This document shows, piece after piece, positions 14,070-23,585 of a stretch of DNA of 44,476 nt. The position numbers and the translations under genes are program-made. Every line of letters begins with the position of its first letter. The first letter of the stretch is position 1. The notes under the pieces were generated by a model. That model saw nothing but the letters and a program-made list of their open reading frames with translations, was not told the DNA's origin and did not search any database. The stretch is from Nanoarchaeota archaeon (GTDB lineage Archaea > EX4484-52 > LFW-46), in NCBI GenBank assembly GCA_018897155.1, contig JAHILE010000016.1, positions 1 to 44,476 on the forward strand. Direction: 5' to 3'.

Positions 14070-14717
14070 TTATCTTTTTGAATTTTTTGTTGTCTTTTTT
14101 GCTCTTGAATAATCTCGTGCTGTTTCTTCAACAACATTTTTTAGGCCAAAACCAAGCGCTATTGCAAGGCCTAAGCTGACTGCGCCCACAATCAACAAAA
14201 GGATGTTGTCGATTAAGAACGTATCAACTTTAAGGATATTGAGCGAAGTAGATATGCCAACATACACTATCAGGAAGAACAATATCTTTCCGACAATGCT
14301 GGAGTATAGTTCTTTTGAGCCTAAAATCTGTTCCTTTGCATATATTGCAGCGCCATAACTCACAAGAAGAACCAGCGTAGCGCCTATAACGCCAGGTATG
14401 AAGTTGATAATGCTGTCTACAATGGATATTAGCACAGGGATTTCCAGAATGTCCGCAACTGCCTGTATTGTTACGAAGTATATCCACCATTTTGCGATTA
14501 TTGAAAATATCGCGCTCAGATTTAGAGCAATGTGTTCATGCTCGGTAACATACTTATCCAGATTGACGCGGATAAGCATTTTTTCAACAACAGCGCCAAC
14601 TACACGACCGATAATATAGCCTATTACAAGCACAATTACAGCGTATACTAACGCCGGAAATCCGACAACAATGCTCTGATAGAGATTCGTTAATGCAAAT
14701 TCAAGTGAGACTACCAT
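14070..14717 (-). CDS. Membrane protein of the MscS TM-helix type
   Basis: The 215-aa protein has about five hydrophobic helices. It contains glycine-rich repeats such as VLVIGYIIGRVVGAVVEKML (about 28-47) and LGLAIALGFGLKNVVEE near the C-terminus. This pattern is that of the conserved TM-helix repeat family related to small mechanosensitive channels, without the large cytoplasmic beta/C-terminal domains. Pore formation is inferred from fold resemblance only. It diverges from thrS, and a TATA-like sequence near 14750-14759 lies between them. A strong hairpin follows the stop. Confidence 0.75.
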   Translation of the reverse strand: MVVSLEFALTNLYQSIVVGFPALVYAVIVLVIGYIIGRVVGAVVEKMLIRVNLDKYVTEHEHIALNLSAIFSIIAKWWIYFVTIQAVADILEIPVLISIVDSIINFIPGVIGATLVLLVSYGAAIYAKEQILGSKELYSSIVGKILFFLIVYVGISTSLNILKVDTFLIDNILLLIVGAVSLGLAIALGFGLKNVVEETARDYSRAKKTTKNSKR

Positions 14718-14791
14718 TTATATCACGTATTGTACTATTGTGCGCAAGGAGTATATATAGATTTAAAGATGTGCCGCACACCATATTACCT

Positions 14792-16567
14792 ATGTCAGAC
14801 ATTGAAACTCTTCGGCACAGCGCGTCGCATATTCTTGCAGCGGCAGTGAAAAAGTTATATCCTAATGTAAAATTAGGCATAGGTCCGGCAGTTGCTGACG
14901 GATTCTATTATGATTTTGGCAAAAAAGAGCCGTTTACGCCAGAGGATTTGGCGAGGATAGAAAAATCCCTGCAGCACATTGTTAAGCAGAATGTGACGTT
15001 TGAAAAAATTGATGTTGACTTTGCAGAAGCGAAAAAAATGCTGAAAGATGAGCCCTATAAATTGGAATTGCTTGAAGAGCTTAAATCAAAAGGCGAAAAA
15101 ATTACATTCTACAAAAGCGGAGATTTCATTGATATGTGCAGGGGTCCGCATGTTGCATCAGCAGGAAAAATCGGCGCGCTAAAGCTCACAAAAATATCTT
15201 CGGCATACTGGAAAGGAGACGAGAAAAAAGACAGCATGCAAAGAATATACGGCGTTGCGTTTGAGTCGCGCGAGGAACTTGATGTGCATGTCAAGATGAT
15301 TGAAGAGGCGGAGAAAAGAGACCACAGAAAATTAGGCCGGGAATTGGATCTTTTTCATATTGACGATATGGTGGGATTGGGCCTGCCTCTCTGGCATCCG
15401 AAAGGAGCTATGCTCTGGAGAGTTATTGAAGATTTTTGGTATAAACAGCATATTGCATCAGGTTATTCTTTAGTGCGCACCCCTCACATAGGAAATAAAG
15501 TTTTATGGGAAACCTCCGGTCACTGGGGATTTTACAATGAAAGCATGTATTCTCCGCTTGAAGTCGGGCAAACACTAAAAGAAAATCAGGAAAAGAAATC
15601 AGCAAGCGCGTCAGAGCAATATCTTTTAAAACCGATGAATTGCCCGTTTCATATACAGATTTATAAAAACCGGCCGCATTCTTATCGGGAATTGCCTTTG
15701 CGCTGGGCAGAATGCGGAACTGTTTACAGGTTCGAGAAAAAAGGCGAGCTGTCTGGCCTAACGCGCGTGCGCGGATTCACACAGGATGATGCACATATTA
15801 TCTGCGCAGCAAATCAAGTTGAAGATGAGTTAAAACGAGTTGTTGAGTTTATATTATTTATCTTCAAATCTTTCGGCTTTGATATATCCAAAATAAATGT
15901 TTATCTTTCTGTTAGGGATCCGGCCGGCACCAAATATGCCGGAACAGGAGACGGCTGGAAATTTACCGAAGGAGTTCTGGAAAAAGTAGCCAAAGAAAAG
16001 GGGCTAAATTACAAAAAGGACATTGGCGGCGCAGTCTTTTATGGACCGAAGCTGGATTTTAAAATCAAAGACGCCCTTAATCGCGAATGGCAGTGTTCTA
16101 CTTTGCAGTTTGATTTCAATTTACCCGAAAGGTTCGAGATGACATTTGTCAACAACCAAGGAAAAGACGAACGCCCTTATATGCTCCATAGGGCGTTGTT
16201 CGGTTCTTACGAGAGATTTATCGGCCTGTTAATTGAGCACTACGCCGGCAAATTCCCGCTGTGGCTTTCGCCGGTGCAGGTGAAAGTTCTGACAGTAAAT
16301 GACCGTAATGCTGATTTCGCGCGCGAAATAGTTTCGAAATTAAATTCTGAAGGCTTAAGGGTTGAGCTTGACGACGCAAGCGAAACAATTGCAAAGAAAG
16401 TAAGAAACGCGCAGCTTGAGAAAGTGAATTATATTCTGACAATCGGCGACAAGGAGCAGGAAGCAAAGACTCTGGCGGTCAGGACGCGCGAAGGCAAGGT
16501 GGAGTTTAGCGTTGCGGTTGATAAATTTGTTTCTGATTTGAAGAAGGAGATTGAGGAGAGGAAGTAG
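14792..16567 (+). CDS. thrS: Threonyl-tRNA synthetase, bacterial-type editing domain, no TGS
   Basis: The 591-aa class II synthetase charges tRNA-Thr. The bacterial-style editing domain is present: HSASH at residues 9-13 and CRGPH at 116-120. Catalytic motif 2 is GTVYRFEKKGELSGLTRVRGFTQDD and motif 3 is MLHRALFGSYERFIGLLIEHYAG, followed by the anticodon-binding domain. The usual N-terminal TGS domain of bacterial ThrRS (about 60 residues) is missing, since the protein begins at the editing domain. The start is the ATG at 14792, 37 bp after a TATATATAG box; longer in-frame reading would cross the promoter. Archaea often use a different N-terminal editing domain, so this gene points to a bacterial-type lineage of ThrRS. 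Confidence 0.95.
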   Translation: MSDIETLRHSASHILAAAVKKLYPNVKLGIGPAVADGFYYDFGKKEPFTPEDLARIEKSLQHIVKQNVTFEKIDVDFAEAKKMLKDEPYKLELLEELKSKGEKITFYKSGDFIDMCRGPHVASAGKIGALKLTKISSAYWKGDEKKDSMQRIYGVAFESREELDVHVKMIEEAEKRDHRKLGRELDLFHIDDMVGLGLPLWHPKGAMLWRVIEDFWYKQHIASGYSLVRTPHIGNKVLWETSGHWGFYNESMYSPLEVGQTLKENQEKKSASASEQYLLKPMNCPFHIQIYKNRPHSYRELPLRWAECGTVYRFEKKGELSGLTRVRGFTQDDAHIICAANQVEDELKRVVEFILFIFKSFGFDISKINVYLSVRDPAGTKYAGTGDGWKFTEGVLEKVAKEKGLNYKKDIGGAVFYGPKLDFKIKDALNREWQCSTLQFDFNLPERFEMTFVNNQGKDERPYMLHRALFGSYERFIGLLIEHYAGKFPLWLSPVQVKVLTVNDRNADFAREIVSKLNSEGLRVELDDASETIAKKVRNAQLEKVNYILTIGDKEQEAKTLAVRTREGKVEFSVAVDKFVSDLKKEIEERK

Positions 16568-16580
16568 TTGAGGCAGTTAA

Positions 16581-16811
16581 ATGAAACCGATCAATTTACG
16601 AAAAAGAGATTTCTTTTTAGGTATGATGTTTGCCTTGCTGATAAACATTATAACCGCAATATGGGGTGAATATCTAATTAGAGCTTTTGATGTTTTATGC
16701 GACCGTTCGAATTGCAATGGAAACATCACGATATTCAATGTGATGACATTTGGAACAATGGGCATTATTCTCGTTATTTGGTTTTTTTGGAGAGAGGCTA
16801 ATAAATCATAA
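16581..16811 (+). CDS. Small two-helix membrane protein (76 aa)
   Basis: The start lies 13 bp after the thrS stop, so it is probably on the thrS mRNA. Two membrane helices are predicted at about residues 11-30 and 52-70. Between them is an extracytoplasmic loop with two cysteines (CDRSNC) that could form a disulfide. No family is recognised. Confidence 0.6.
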   Translation: MKPINLRKRDFFLGMMFALLINIITAIWGEYLIRAFDVLCDRSNCNGNITIFNVMTFGTMGIILVIWFFWREANKS

Positions 16812-16952
16812 GCTATGGATAAATAAAAAATCAGGTCAAAGATAATCAAATAATCGCGCGCACCCCAAAAACCTTGCGCGGCTGCCGATAATTATAGTAT
16901 CTGCAAAAAGTAATTCCGTCAGTTACATTTTGTAACCAACTGATTTGAATCG

Positions 16953-16967
16953 TACCCAAATTGGGTA
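16953..16967. promoter_or_regulatory. Palindrome upstream of the fic promoter
   Basis: TACCCAA and TTGGGTA flank a single central A, a near-perfect 15-bp palindrome about 60 bp upstream of the fic TATA box. It may bind a dimeric regulator. Confidence 0.4.
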
Positions 16968-16994
16968 TGGTTGAGGGGGGATAACGCGCTCTTA

Positions 16995-17025
16995 GGTGAC
17001 TACAATCTTTAAATATGTAGTCACC
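16995..17025 (+). promoter_or_regulatory. fic promoter: TATA box inside a 10-bp inverted repeat
   Basis: GGTGACTACA (16995-17004) and TGTAGTCACC (17016-17025) are exact reverse complements. The 11 bp between them contain the TATA-like CTTTAAATA, 27 bp before the fic ATG. A dimer bound here would block TBP directly, so repression is likely. Confidence 0.65.
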
Positions 17026-17037
17026 CAAATATATTTC

Positions 17038-17973
17038 ATGCATGTTGAAATAAGAGCGCGCGGCAAAAAGAAGAAATACTATCTCGCGCATTCAATCCGG
17101 AAAGGAAGCAAAGTAAAGAAGATAAGTTTTTATCTCGGCTCGGACCTTTCAAAAACAGAGCTCGCGCAAAAGAAAAAGCATGCAGAATTAATAATTCTTG
17201 AGCGGATAAAATCGCAGAAAATCATCCGTGATCCATTTCGAATAATTCTTTCAGAAGAAGAGCTTAACGAAATCAAGGCGCTTGAAGCAAAGGGAAAAAT
17301 ACGCATTGCGCATCTATCGGATGCAGACTGGGCGAAATTCGCGCAATTGTTTACATATGACACAAATGCAATCGAGGATTCGACAGTTACTGCGAAAGAA
17401 GTAAAAGATATTCTTGAGAAAGATAAATTGCCAAAGAAGCCAAAATACGAAATATCAGAGACTTACGGCGTATCGGATGCAATCGGCTACATACGCACAA
17501 CAAAAGAGCACATTTCATTAAACCTGATAAAGAAACTGCATGAAATCGTCTTCAAAAACTCAAAGACATTCGCCGGACAATACCGTGAAAAAGGCACTGA
17601 AGTCTCAGTTATTGACGCAGACGGAACTGTAGTGCATCAAGGCGCGCCATCCCAATACATAACATCGCTTCTCGAAGAGTTAGAAACTTGGTACGGCAAA
17701 AATAGGAAAAAGTATCCTCCGTTCATTCTTGCCGCGGTTGTCCACAACCAATTCGAGAACATTCACCCGTTTCAGGACGGCAACGGAAGAGTGGGCAGGC
17801 TTCTGTTAAATAATATTCTAATAAAGCACAATTTTCCGCCGGTAAATATCGAGCTGAGGAACAGAAAAGAGTACTATAGCGCTTTGCAGGAATACGAAAA
17901 CGGCAACCTGCGGCCGACGATAGAGCTAATAATAAAGGAATATAAAGCGATGAAAAATAGCTACGCCGTATAA
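17038..17973 (+). CDS. fic: Fic-domain protein (AMPylase-type)
   Basis: The 311-aa protein contains the Fic active-site motif HPFQDGNGRVGR (residues 243-254), with catalytic His243. Fic proteins usually move AMP or another nucleotide moiety onto target hydroxyls. An inhibitory-helix-like sequence TNAIED (109-114) lies upstream. It matches the S/TxxxE(G/N) class II pattern except that Asp replaces the last Gly/Asn; the key Glu113 is kept. Residues 1-35 form the basic N-terminal segment common in archaeal Fic proteins (KKKYYLAHSIRKG). The mRNA is probably leaderless. The operator-like inverted repeat at the promoter suggests tight repression, as for toxin-like genes, although no separate antitoxin gene is adjacent. 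Confidence 0.9.
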   Translation: MHVEIRARGKKKKYYLAHSIRKGSKVKKISFYLGSDLSKTELAQKKKHAELIILERIKSQKIIRDPFRIILSEEELNEIKALEAKGKIRIAHLSDADWAKFAQLFTYDTNAIEDSTVTAKEVKDILEKDKLPKKPKYEISETYGVSDAIGYIRTTKEHISLNLIKKLHEIVFKNSKTFAGQYREKGTEVSVIDADGTVVHQGAPSQYITSLLEELETWYGKNRKKYPPFILAAVVHNQFENIHPFQDGNGRVGRLLLNNILIKHNFPPVNIELRNRKEYYSALQEYENGNLRPTIELIIKEYKAMKNSYAV

Positions 17974-17979
17974 CAAAAA

Positions 17980-17999
17980 CGCGCAGTTATATCTGCGCG
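17980..17999. terminator. Hairpin between convergent fic and mgtC
   Basis: CGCGCAG and CTGCGCG form a 7-bp GC-rich stem with a 6-nt loop, 7 nt after the fic stop and 22 bp beyond the end of the convergent mgtC. It could serve both directions. Confidence 0.45.
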
Positions 18000-18020
18000 C
18001 CATTTAAGGGGTGATGAATC

Positions 18021-18437
18021 CTAGGGCTCAGTATATCTCTTCAATAGGAATATTGCATATGTTAAAAGTGTGATGGCTGCTGACAGGAAATAATATCCAA
18101 GCCCTGCAATACATCCGACAATTGCGCTTGTCCAGATGCTTGCAGCAGTTGTAAGCCCGGAAATTTTTCCTTTTGAAGTCATAATCTGCCCTGCGCCTAA
18201 AAATCCTACGCCGGTGATAACTGCAGCGATTGCCCTTGCGCCAGAATCGGCGACTGGAAATGCGAGCAGACTGACGGATACAATTGCTGCTGACGACATG
18301 CATACGAGGCTGTGGGTTCTCATTCCGGCGGATTTTCCCATTTTCTCGCGTTCCGAACCGATTACAAGCCCCAGAATGAGTGCGAAAATAATGTGCAATA
18401 GTATTGAAATTTCTTGAAATGTTATCGTCGTTTCCAT
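18021..18437 (-). CDS. mgtC: MgtC/SapB-family membrane protein
   Basis: The 138-aa protein shows the MgtC N-terminal domain: about four membrane helices and the conserved signatures LGLVIGSEREKMGKSAGMRTHSLV (about 22-45) and GVGFLGAGQIM (about 76-86) with TTAASIWTSAIVG. The soluble C-terminal ACT-like domain of longer MgtC proteins is absent, as in many archaeal and SapB-type members. MgtC proteins modulate ATP synthase and Mg2+/acid stress tolerance in bacteria; the archaeal role is not established. No Mg transporter gene is adjacent. Confidence 0.85.
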   Translation of the reverse strand: METTITFQEISILLHIIFALILGLVIGSEREKMGKSAGMRTHSLVCMSSAAIVSVSLLAFPVADSGARAIAAVITGVGFLGAGQIMTSKGKISGLTTAASIWTSAIVGCIAGLGYYFLSAAITLLTYAIFLLKRYTEP

Positions 18438-18585
18438 TAGTCAAATACGCAGTTATTTCTTTTTATATTTTCAGATCATGCGGGGGCTATGGATAGGTTC
18501 TGGCGCAAAGCAATCTTTTAAAGTGCCGGGATTTAAAAGAGGGCCCGCAGAAACAAAAAAATTGCCCGTTAGTTAGGCAAATAAA

Positions 18586-21500
18586 CTAAGCAGGCCATAA
18601 TCCAAGATATCCAAGAATCATCATGATTAATCTTTGCAATTTTTCTGAAATGTTGCCAAGCAGATGGCCTGTGTAGTAAGAACCATTATTTTCTGATTCT
18701 GAATAATTCTCTGTTTCATCATCGTAGCGCGTTTCATTTTCTAAACTATCCGACGCGTTGTGTTTGTCATCGTCTTTATCTTTTGAGAGTTTGTCGTTTT
18801 CATATTCTAGTTTTTTATCTTCTTTATGATCTTCCTTATCATCGTGCTTTTCGTCTTTATCATCCTTTTCCTTTGTTTTCTTTTCTTTTTTGCCGTCGCC
18901 ATGCCCTCCGCCGCCATTCGAGGGCGGATTAGTTGGAATAATCACTGTCGTATTAATTGAGAAAAATACTTCAGAATAATTTTCAATTCCTATTGAATTG
19001 TTTGCGTAAACGCGGATATTCTGCGTGCCGTTGGGCAGAACGCCCGCATGCCCAGAAATTGATGATGCGTTGCTTGTGTAATTTTGCCCGGGCGCACCGT
19101 TTATGGAAATCCACGCTTTATCAACAGGTTCTTCAAATGTTGCGTTAATAAAAATTATGTTTGTGTTATATGTTCTGTTTTCAGGGCTGATTATTGTCAC
19201 TTTCGGCGGCGCAATAACATATATTGATATTTCTTCTGAAACAGTATTCAGGCCGTCTGATGCGCTGAAAGTTATTGTGTGTGTTCCGGTTTCATTTAGA
19301 GTGTAAGTGGTTTCATTTGCAGGCGAAATTTCAGTTTCGTCAAATAAAATTACGTATTGAAGCGTATCGTTATTTGGGTCAGTTGCATAAACCCCAAGCG
19401 ATATGGTTCGCCATTGCCCGAAAGAAGAGCCATTTTCTGGCACGGTCGATATTATTTCCGGCGCGTAATTGATATTTTCGGTGATTGTTGTTGATTCGTT
19501 AAGCGCGCTCCAGTTTGAGACATATATGCTTACGGACTTATTTTTTGCTGCTGTGAAGTTTATGCTTTCGGAGGATTCCAAGCTGTCAAGAGCAACGACT
19601 ATGTTTTTTTCAGAATCGTTTGTCTTTACGCCTATACTTGCGGTTTCGTTAAGCTCGAATATGTCGCGCGTTTCGTTTGTTGCGGAAATGTTTTTGAAAT
19701 ATATTATGCTTGAGTTTTCGCCGATTGCGCGTGTTATTTTCAGGCTGTAGTTTCCGTCAGCGTATCCGTCAACAAAAAATCGGTATGTTTCATTTGCAGG
19801 TAGCAGGTATTTTTCATGTTCTGTATCAAGTATTTCTGAGTTCGGAATTTCTGTTACGTATGCTCCGTTGACGTATCCTGTAATGCGGCCGATAGAATCT
19901 TGCGCGCGCAGATGCGCCGGGCTTTCAAGGCCGACAATGAGCTCGTTTGCGCGGTATGGCTTGAATATGCTTCTATTATATAGCGAATAGTTGAATCCGA
20001 ATGTTCCAAGAGCCCAGCCGTGAAGCGGGAGGTAATTAAATGTTTTTGTTTCATATATGTTTCCGGAAGATGAAAAATTATCAATGCTGAAGTTCCGGTA
20101 ATTGTCAAACAATATTTTGAATGTATCGGCAGTTATCGGTTTGCTGTAAGAGTACAATACGGATTCATTTTTATTTTCATCGGAGCGGAATCCGTGAAAT
20201 ATATACGTTCCATATTTGTAGATCGAACCACATCTACCAAAACCATCGCACGTTCTTGTAGCTACGTCACTTATTTCGAATCTTTTGATGCCTTCTTTTA
20301 TTCCACTCCATCTGTTTTCATAATGTGTTAGAAAAATAGCGTCAAATCCGGTTCGATACGTTTCGGTTACTTGTTTGTTTTCTGCTAGTTCATCAATAAG
20401 TACGGTCCCCAGTTGATATGCGGCATATTTTTCTCCGGTTTTTGTGTTGTTAAGTCCTGCAAACATAGCGAGCGTTCCATTTATTAAAAACTTCCGGCAT
20501 TGAATAACGCTCCAGTCTTTATCAAGCTTCAGCGTGTCAAGAATACTTGCGTTGTTGCATGATGTATTAGTCCATCCGTCGAAATAAAGCTCGCTAAGGC
20601 TTTTATTATATTTCTCCTTGAATATAATTGCTTTTTCAACTTCATCGGCGTCCATTTCTGTGAATGGCTTCTTGATTTCTTCAGGTTCCTGCGGAGCATA
20701 TTCGCATAGTGATTCTGGTGTTCCTGCGTTTGCGCAAATATCTTTTGTCAGCAGGTCGCCGTCGTTGCAGTCTATGTCGGCGTGGCAGATTATGACTGAT
20801 TCTGTTTGGCTTATGGGAAAAACTGAGCGGTTTATCGGGTCGAATCCAGATCCTGATGCAAAGCCAGAACACCCTGTGCTGTCGGAGAATCCATATCCGC
20901 CGTCAGCACCGAATCCAAAACTTGAGGGGTTATAATTGTATGTTTTTTTTTGAAAAATGCCTTTTGTATTAAGAATATATCCATTTGTTATCGGATATAT
21001 TATTTTATTGTCGAATTTCAGATAAACGTCATGAATATCTCTGAAAGAAATACGATCTGGACCCCAATATGAATAATACACCGTTGTATTTTCTCCATAT
21101 TTTCTGAAGCCATGTATCAGATATGTTCCGAAATATCTCGGACAACCACCCCATCCAGAACAGTCGTTTGAATTAGTTATTTCGTTTATTTCAAATATTG
21201 TGCCATTTTTTTCTGCAATCCAGTTAGTATTTATGTAGTTTCCTCTAGTACTGCCCGTTCCAGCATACTTACTTTTCCAACTATCCTGGAGCGTGTTTTG
21301 TGTCGCGTTTGTATATTGCAAGATATTATCGATTTGCAAAATTATTTGTTTTTTATTTGTTTCGGTATTGTTGAATCCGGCCCACATAAGCCGCTTGTTG
21401 TCAAGAATCATTTTTTCGCATTTTACCGATTGCCACAAGTTGTTGAGGTTGAGATTCTCGCGCAGGCTCGTTATGTCGCAGGTTGCAGTTGGCTCACCAT

Positions 21501-23328
21501 CAAAAAACAAATTCTTTAGAGAATAGTCATATTTGTTTTCAAATCGCGCGACAAGAGCAAGTTCTGCTTCATCCATCGGGATTTTTTCAACTTCCGGGAC
21601 TGGTTCAGCATATGCCCAGATTGGGTTGGTGTATGCTCGGCGGACGATTCCTTCAGAGTCGATTGAACGCGCTTCGATGCGATAGTATGTGTTGTTGGGT
21701 GTTGAAGTAAGAATGAAATTGCCGGATAAGTTATTTGGTGAAAGAATTGTTTCGTTTATTTCACTGCCGTTGATTTCGCCGCGTATCAAGACAATTTCTG
21801 TGACATTGCCGAATTCATTTGTCGAGTTCCACGAGATGTTTAAAAGAATAGTGTCGCCTTCAGAGACATTGAAAGATTCGCCGATGATGTGGCTGTTTGC
21901 CGTGAAAATTACGATGGGACCGTCAGTCATCATGCAGTTGCCGGATTTCAGCGCGGTGAATATATTGTCTTTGGTGAAATTAGAAGCGAAGCAGGCGGTG
22001 CGGACTTTGCCGAGCGCGGAGTTGAAATCTCCGTGCGCGTCGGAGCCGGCTTCGATGAAGATTTTTCTTCCGAGAAGAATCTGTTCAACCCATTTTTGCA
22101 TAGCTTGGTCGCGCTCTTTTTCCCACGATTCGCCGATGCTGTTCCAGACTTCGAGGCCTGTGAATGGGAGGGAGTAGTTTTTCCACTCAACGCGCAAACG
22201 ATCATTATGTTCTGGATGTGCAACATATCCGAATCCAACAGTATTTATTCGATTTATATTTTCTAAGCAGGTTTTTGTGTCTCCCCAATAAACTTCTGCA
22301 CCATCCATGAATATTGAAGCATTGTAGTATAGATAGTGACTGTAATATCCGAAAGCACCCCAATCGCATGAAACCTCTTCTGCAGGAAGACATCGTTTAT
22401 CTGCATTGCACTCTCGTAAATAATCGTTCCAATTCGTAGATAGGTTTGTTTGATCAAATGAATGGTCTGTTATAGTAACCCAGTTTAAACCAATGGCATT
22501 AGCGGCTTCGGATGTCGCGTAAACTGGCGCACCGTATTCGTAGGGATTATCCGTATAATTACTATGAACGTGAGTGTCACCATAGAACCAGTTATTAATT
22601 CTTGGGATATCTTTGTCAGAAATAGTTATGTTTATAGATCCCTCTTCGTTAGTGTACAACCATAGATCGAATTTTATTTTTACAGAAACTTGATTATTTT
22701 CATTTTTTAAGAATTTGCTTTTATCAATCTTGAAAAGATAAAAATAAGGGATATTGCCGGAACTAATCACGTATTTTTCACTCCAGTTAGTGCTTATAAT
22801 CAAAGAATCATTATTTAAAGCATCATATACGGAAATGTTATAGATATCAGGCAAAGATCTATCTTTTGCTATTGCAAGTATTGGTAAATATTTTTCTGAA
22901 CTTTGAATGCGCCACGGTGCGTCTAATATATACCAGTCATATTGAGGGTATTGAAGAATAATCACACTATTTGATGATATCACATAGCCGTTGCTGTTAT
23001 TATTATATTCTATAACAGAGGTATCATTTTGTTTGGAAACATAGAATTTATACGTCCCGCGTTCGAGCGAAAGGTTAATTTTAGATAATTTTGAAACTTT
23101 TTGTTCTGAGTAAACTTTTTCAGTTCCATCTGAAAGTGATACAACTTTAAATATGAATTCGCTAGATTTTTTATTTTCAGAAGCAGACATTAGTTTAACA
23201 TTATTCAACTCATTGGGTGAATTGTCATCAGAATTATTGGCGAATTCAACATTTACAAGATTTTGAGCAAATGACAAGGGTGTTAATAATATGAGAAAAA
23301 GGCTAATGTATGAATAAAATAGCTTCAT
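18586..23328 (-). CDS. Giant secreted protein with PHP-type metallohydrolase domain and tandem unknown domains
   Basis: The product is about 1580 aa and begins with a signal peptide (KLFYSYISLFLILLTPLSFA). Residues about 245-480 form a PHP/CehA-like metallohydrolase domain. Its metal ligands are seen in GDTHVHS (about 250-256), ITDHS (about 286-290), VAHPEH (about 369-374) and GSDAHG (about 428-433). Residues about 585-850 and 890-1135 are two copies of an unrecognised domain. They share DEAELALV/DEVEKAII starts, an FGTYLIHGFR/YGTYIFHGFR core and paired cysteines. Ig-like repeats (about 1275-1430), a Lys/Asp/Glu-rich linker (about 1440-1510) and a hydrophobic tail follow. There are many N-x-S/T sequons, so it is probably N-glycosylated. 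I start at ATG 23328; a GTG at 23337 overlaps the upstream gene's stop. Confidence 0.85.
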   Translation of the reverse strand: MKLFYSYISLFLILLTPLSFAQNLVNVEFANNSDDNSPNELNNVKLMSASENKKSSEFIFKVVSLSDGTEKVYSEQKVSKLSKINLSLERGTYKFYVSKQNDTSVIEYNNNSNGYVISSNSVIILQYPQYDWYILDAPWRIQSSEKYLPILAIAKDRSLPDIYNISVYDALNNDSLIISTNWSEKYVISSGNIPYFYLFKIDKSKFLKNENNQVSVKIKFDLWLYTNEEGSINITISDKDIPRINNWFYGDTHVHSNYTDNPYEYGAPVYATSEAANAIGLNWVTITDHSFDQTNLSTNWNDYLRECNADKRCLPAEEVSCDWGAFGYYSHYLYYNASIFMDGAEVYWGDTKTCLENINRINTVGFGYVAHPEHNDRLRVEWKNYSLPFTGLEVWNSIGESWEKERDQAMQKWVEQILLGRKIFIEAGSDAHGDFNSALGKVRTACFASNFTKDNIFTALKSGNCMMTDGPIVIFTANSHIIGESFNVSEGDTILLNISWNSTNEFGNVTEIVLIRGEINGSEINETILSPNNLSGNFILTSTPNNTYYRIEARSIDSEGIVRRAYTNPIWAYAEPVPEVEKIPMDEAELALVARFENKYDYSLKNLFFDGEPTATCDITSLRENLNLNNLWQSVKCEKMILDNKRLMWAGFNNTETNKKQIILQIDNILQYTNATQNTLQDSWKSKYAGTGSTRGNYINTNWIAEKNGTIFEINEITNSNDCSGWGGCPRYFGTYLIHGFRKYGENTTVYYSYWGPDRISFRDIHDVYLKFDNKIIYPITNGYILNTKGIFQKKTYNYNPSSFGFGADGGYGFSDSTGCSGFASGSGFDPINRSVFPISQTESVIICHADIDCNDGDLLTKDICANAGTPESLCEYAPQEPEEIKKPFTEMDADEVEKAIIFKEKYNKSLSELYFDGWTNTSCNNASILDTLKLDKDWSVIQCRKFLINGTLAMFAGLNNTKTGEKYAAYQLGTVLIDELAENKQVTETYRTGFDAIFLTHYENRWSGIKEGIKRFEISDVATRTCDGFGRCGSIYKYGTYIFHGFRSDENKNESVLYSYSKPITADTFKILFDNYRNFSIDNFSSSGNIYETKTFNYLPLHGWALGTFGFNYSLYNRSIFKPYRANELIVGLESPAHLRAQDSIGRITGYVNGAYVTEIPNSEILDTEHEKYLLPANETYRFFVDGYADGNYSLKITRAIGENSSIIYFKNISATNETRDIFELNETASIGVKTNDSEKNIVVALDSLESSESINFTAAKNKSVSIYVSNWSALNESTTITENINYAPEIISTVPENGSSFGQWRTISLGVYATDPNNDTLQYVILFDETEISPANETTYTLNETGTHTITFSASDGLNTVSEEISIYVIAPPKVTIISPENRTYNTNIIFINATFEEPVDKAWISINGAPGQNYTSNASSISGHAGVLPNGTQNIRVYANNSIGIENYSEVFFSINTTVIIPTNPPSNGGGGHGDGKKEKKTKEKDDKDEKHDDKEDHKEDKKLEYENDKLSKDKDDDKHNASDSLENETRYDDETENYSESENNGSYYTGHLLGNISEKLQRLIMMILGYLGLWPA

Positions 23329-23333
23329 AGAAA

Positions 23334-23585
23334 TCACTTTTTTATATGTGATATGATGTTAGCGAGTATAAACCCAAAAATAAAGTTTAGCGGTATGCCA
23401 TATCCTAATTCGCAAGGTATAGAGGTTAATCCAATAGATGAACTGCAATCAGATATGTACGCAGAAAAATCCAGTAGTAGGTATATCGGATTAGAGTAAT
23501 TATTATTCTCGGGAATTGCCGTTATAACCCCCAATAGGGTAAATATCAATCCACCAGCCAATCCCCACTTCATCCAGTCTTTCAT
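23334..23585 (-). CDS. Small membrane protein (83 aa) upstream of the giant surface protein
   Basis: Two membrane helices are predicted at about residues 7-25 and 62-80. A loop between them holds two cysteines (SDCSSS, IPCELG). The stop is only a few bases before the giant secreted-protein gene, and a GTG of that gene overlaps it. The two are thus translationally coupled or at least one operon. It may help place or anchor the surface protein. No family is recognised. Confidence 0.65.
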   Translation of the reverse strand: MKDWMKWGLAGGLIFTLLGVITAIPENNNYSNPIYLLLDFSAYISDCSSSIGLTSIPCELGYGIPLNFIFGFILANIISHIKK

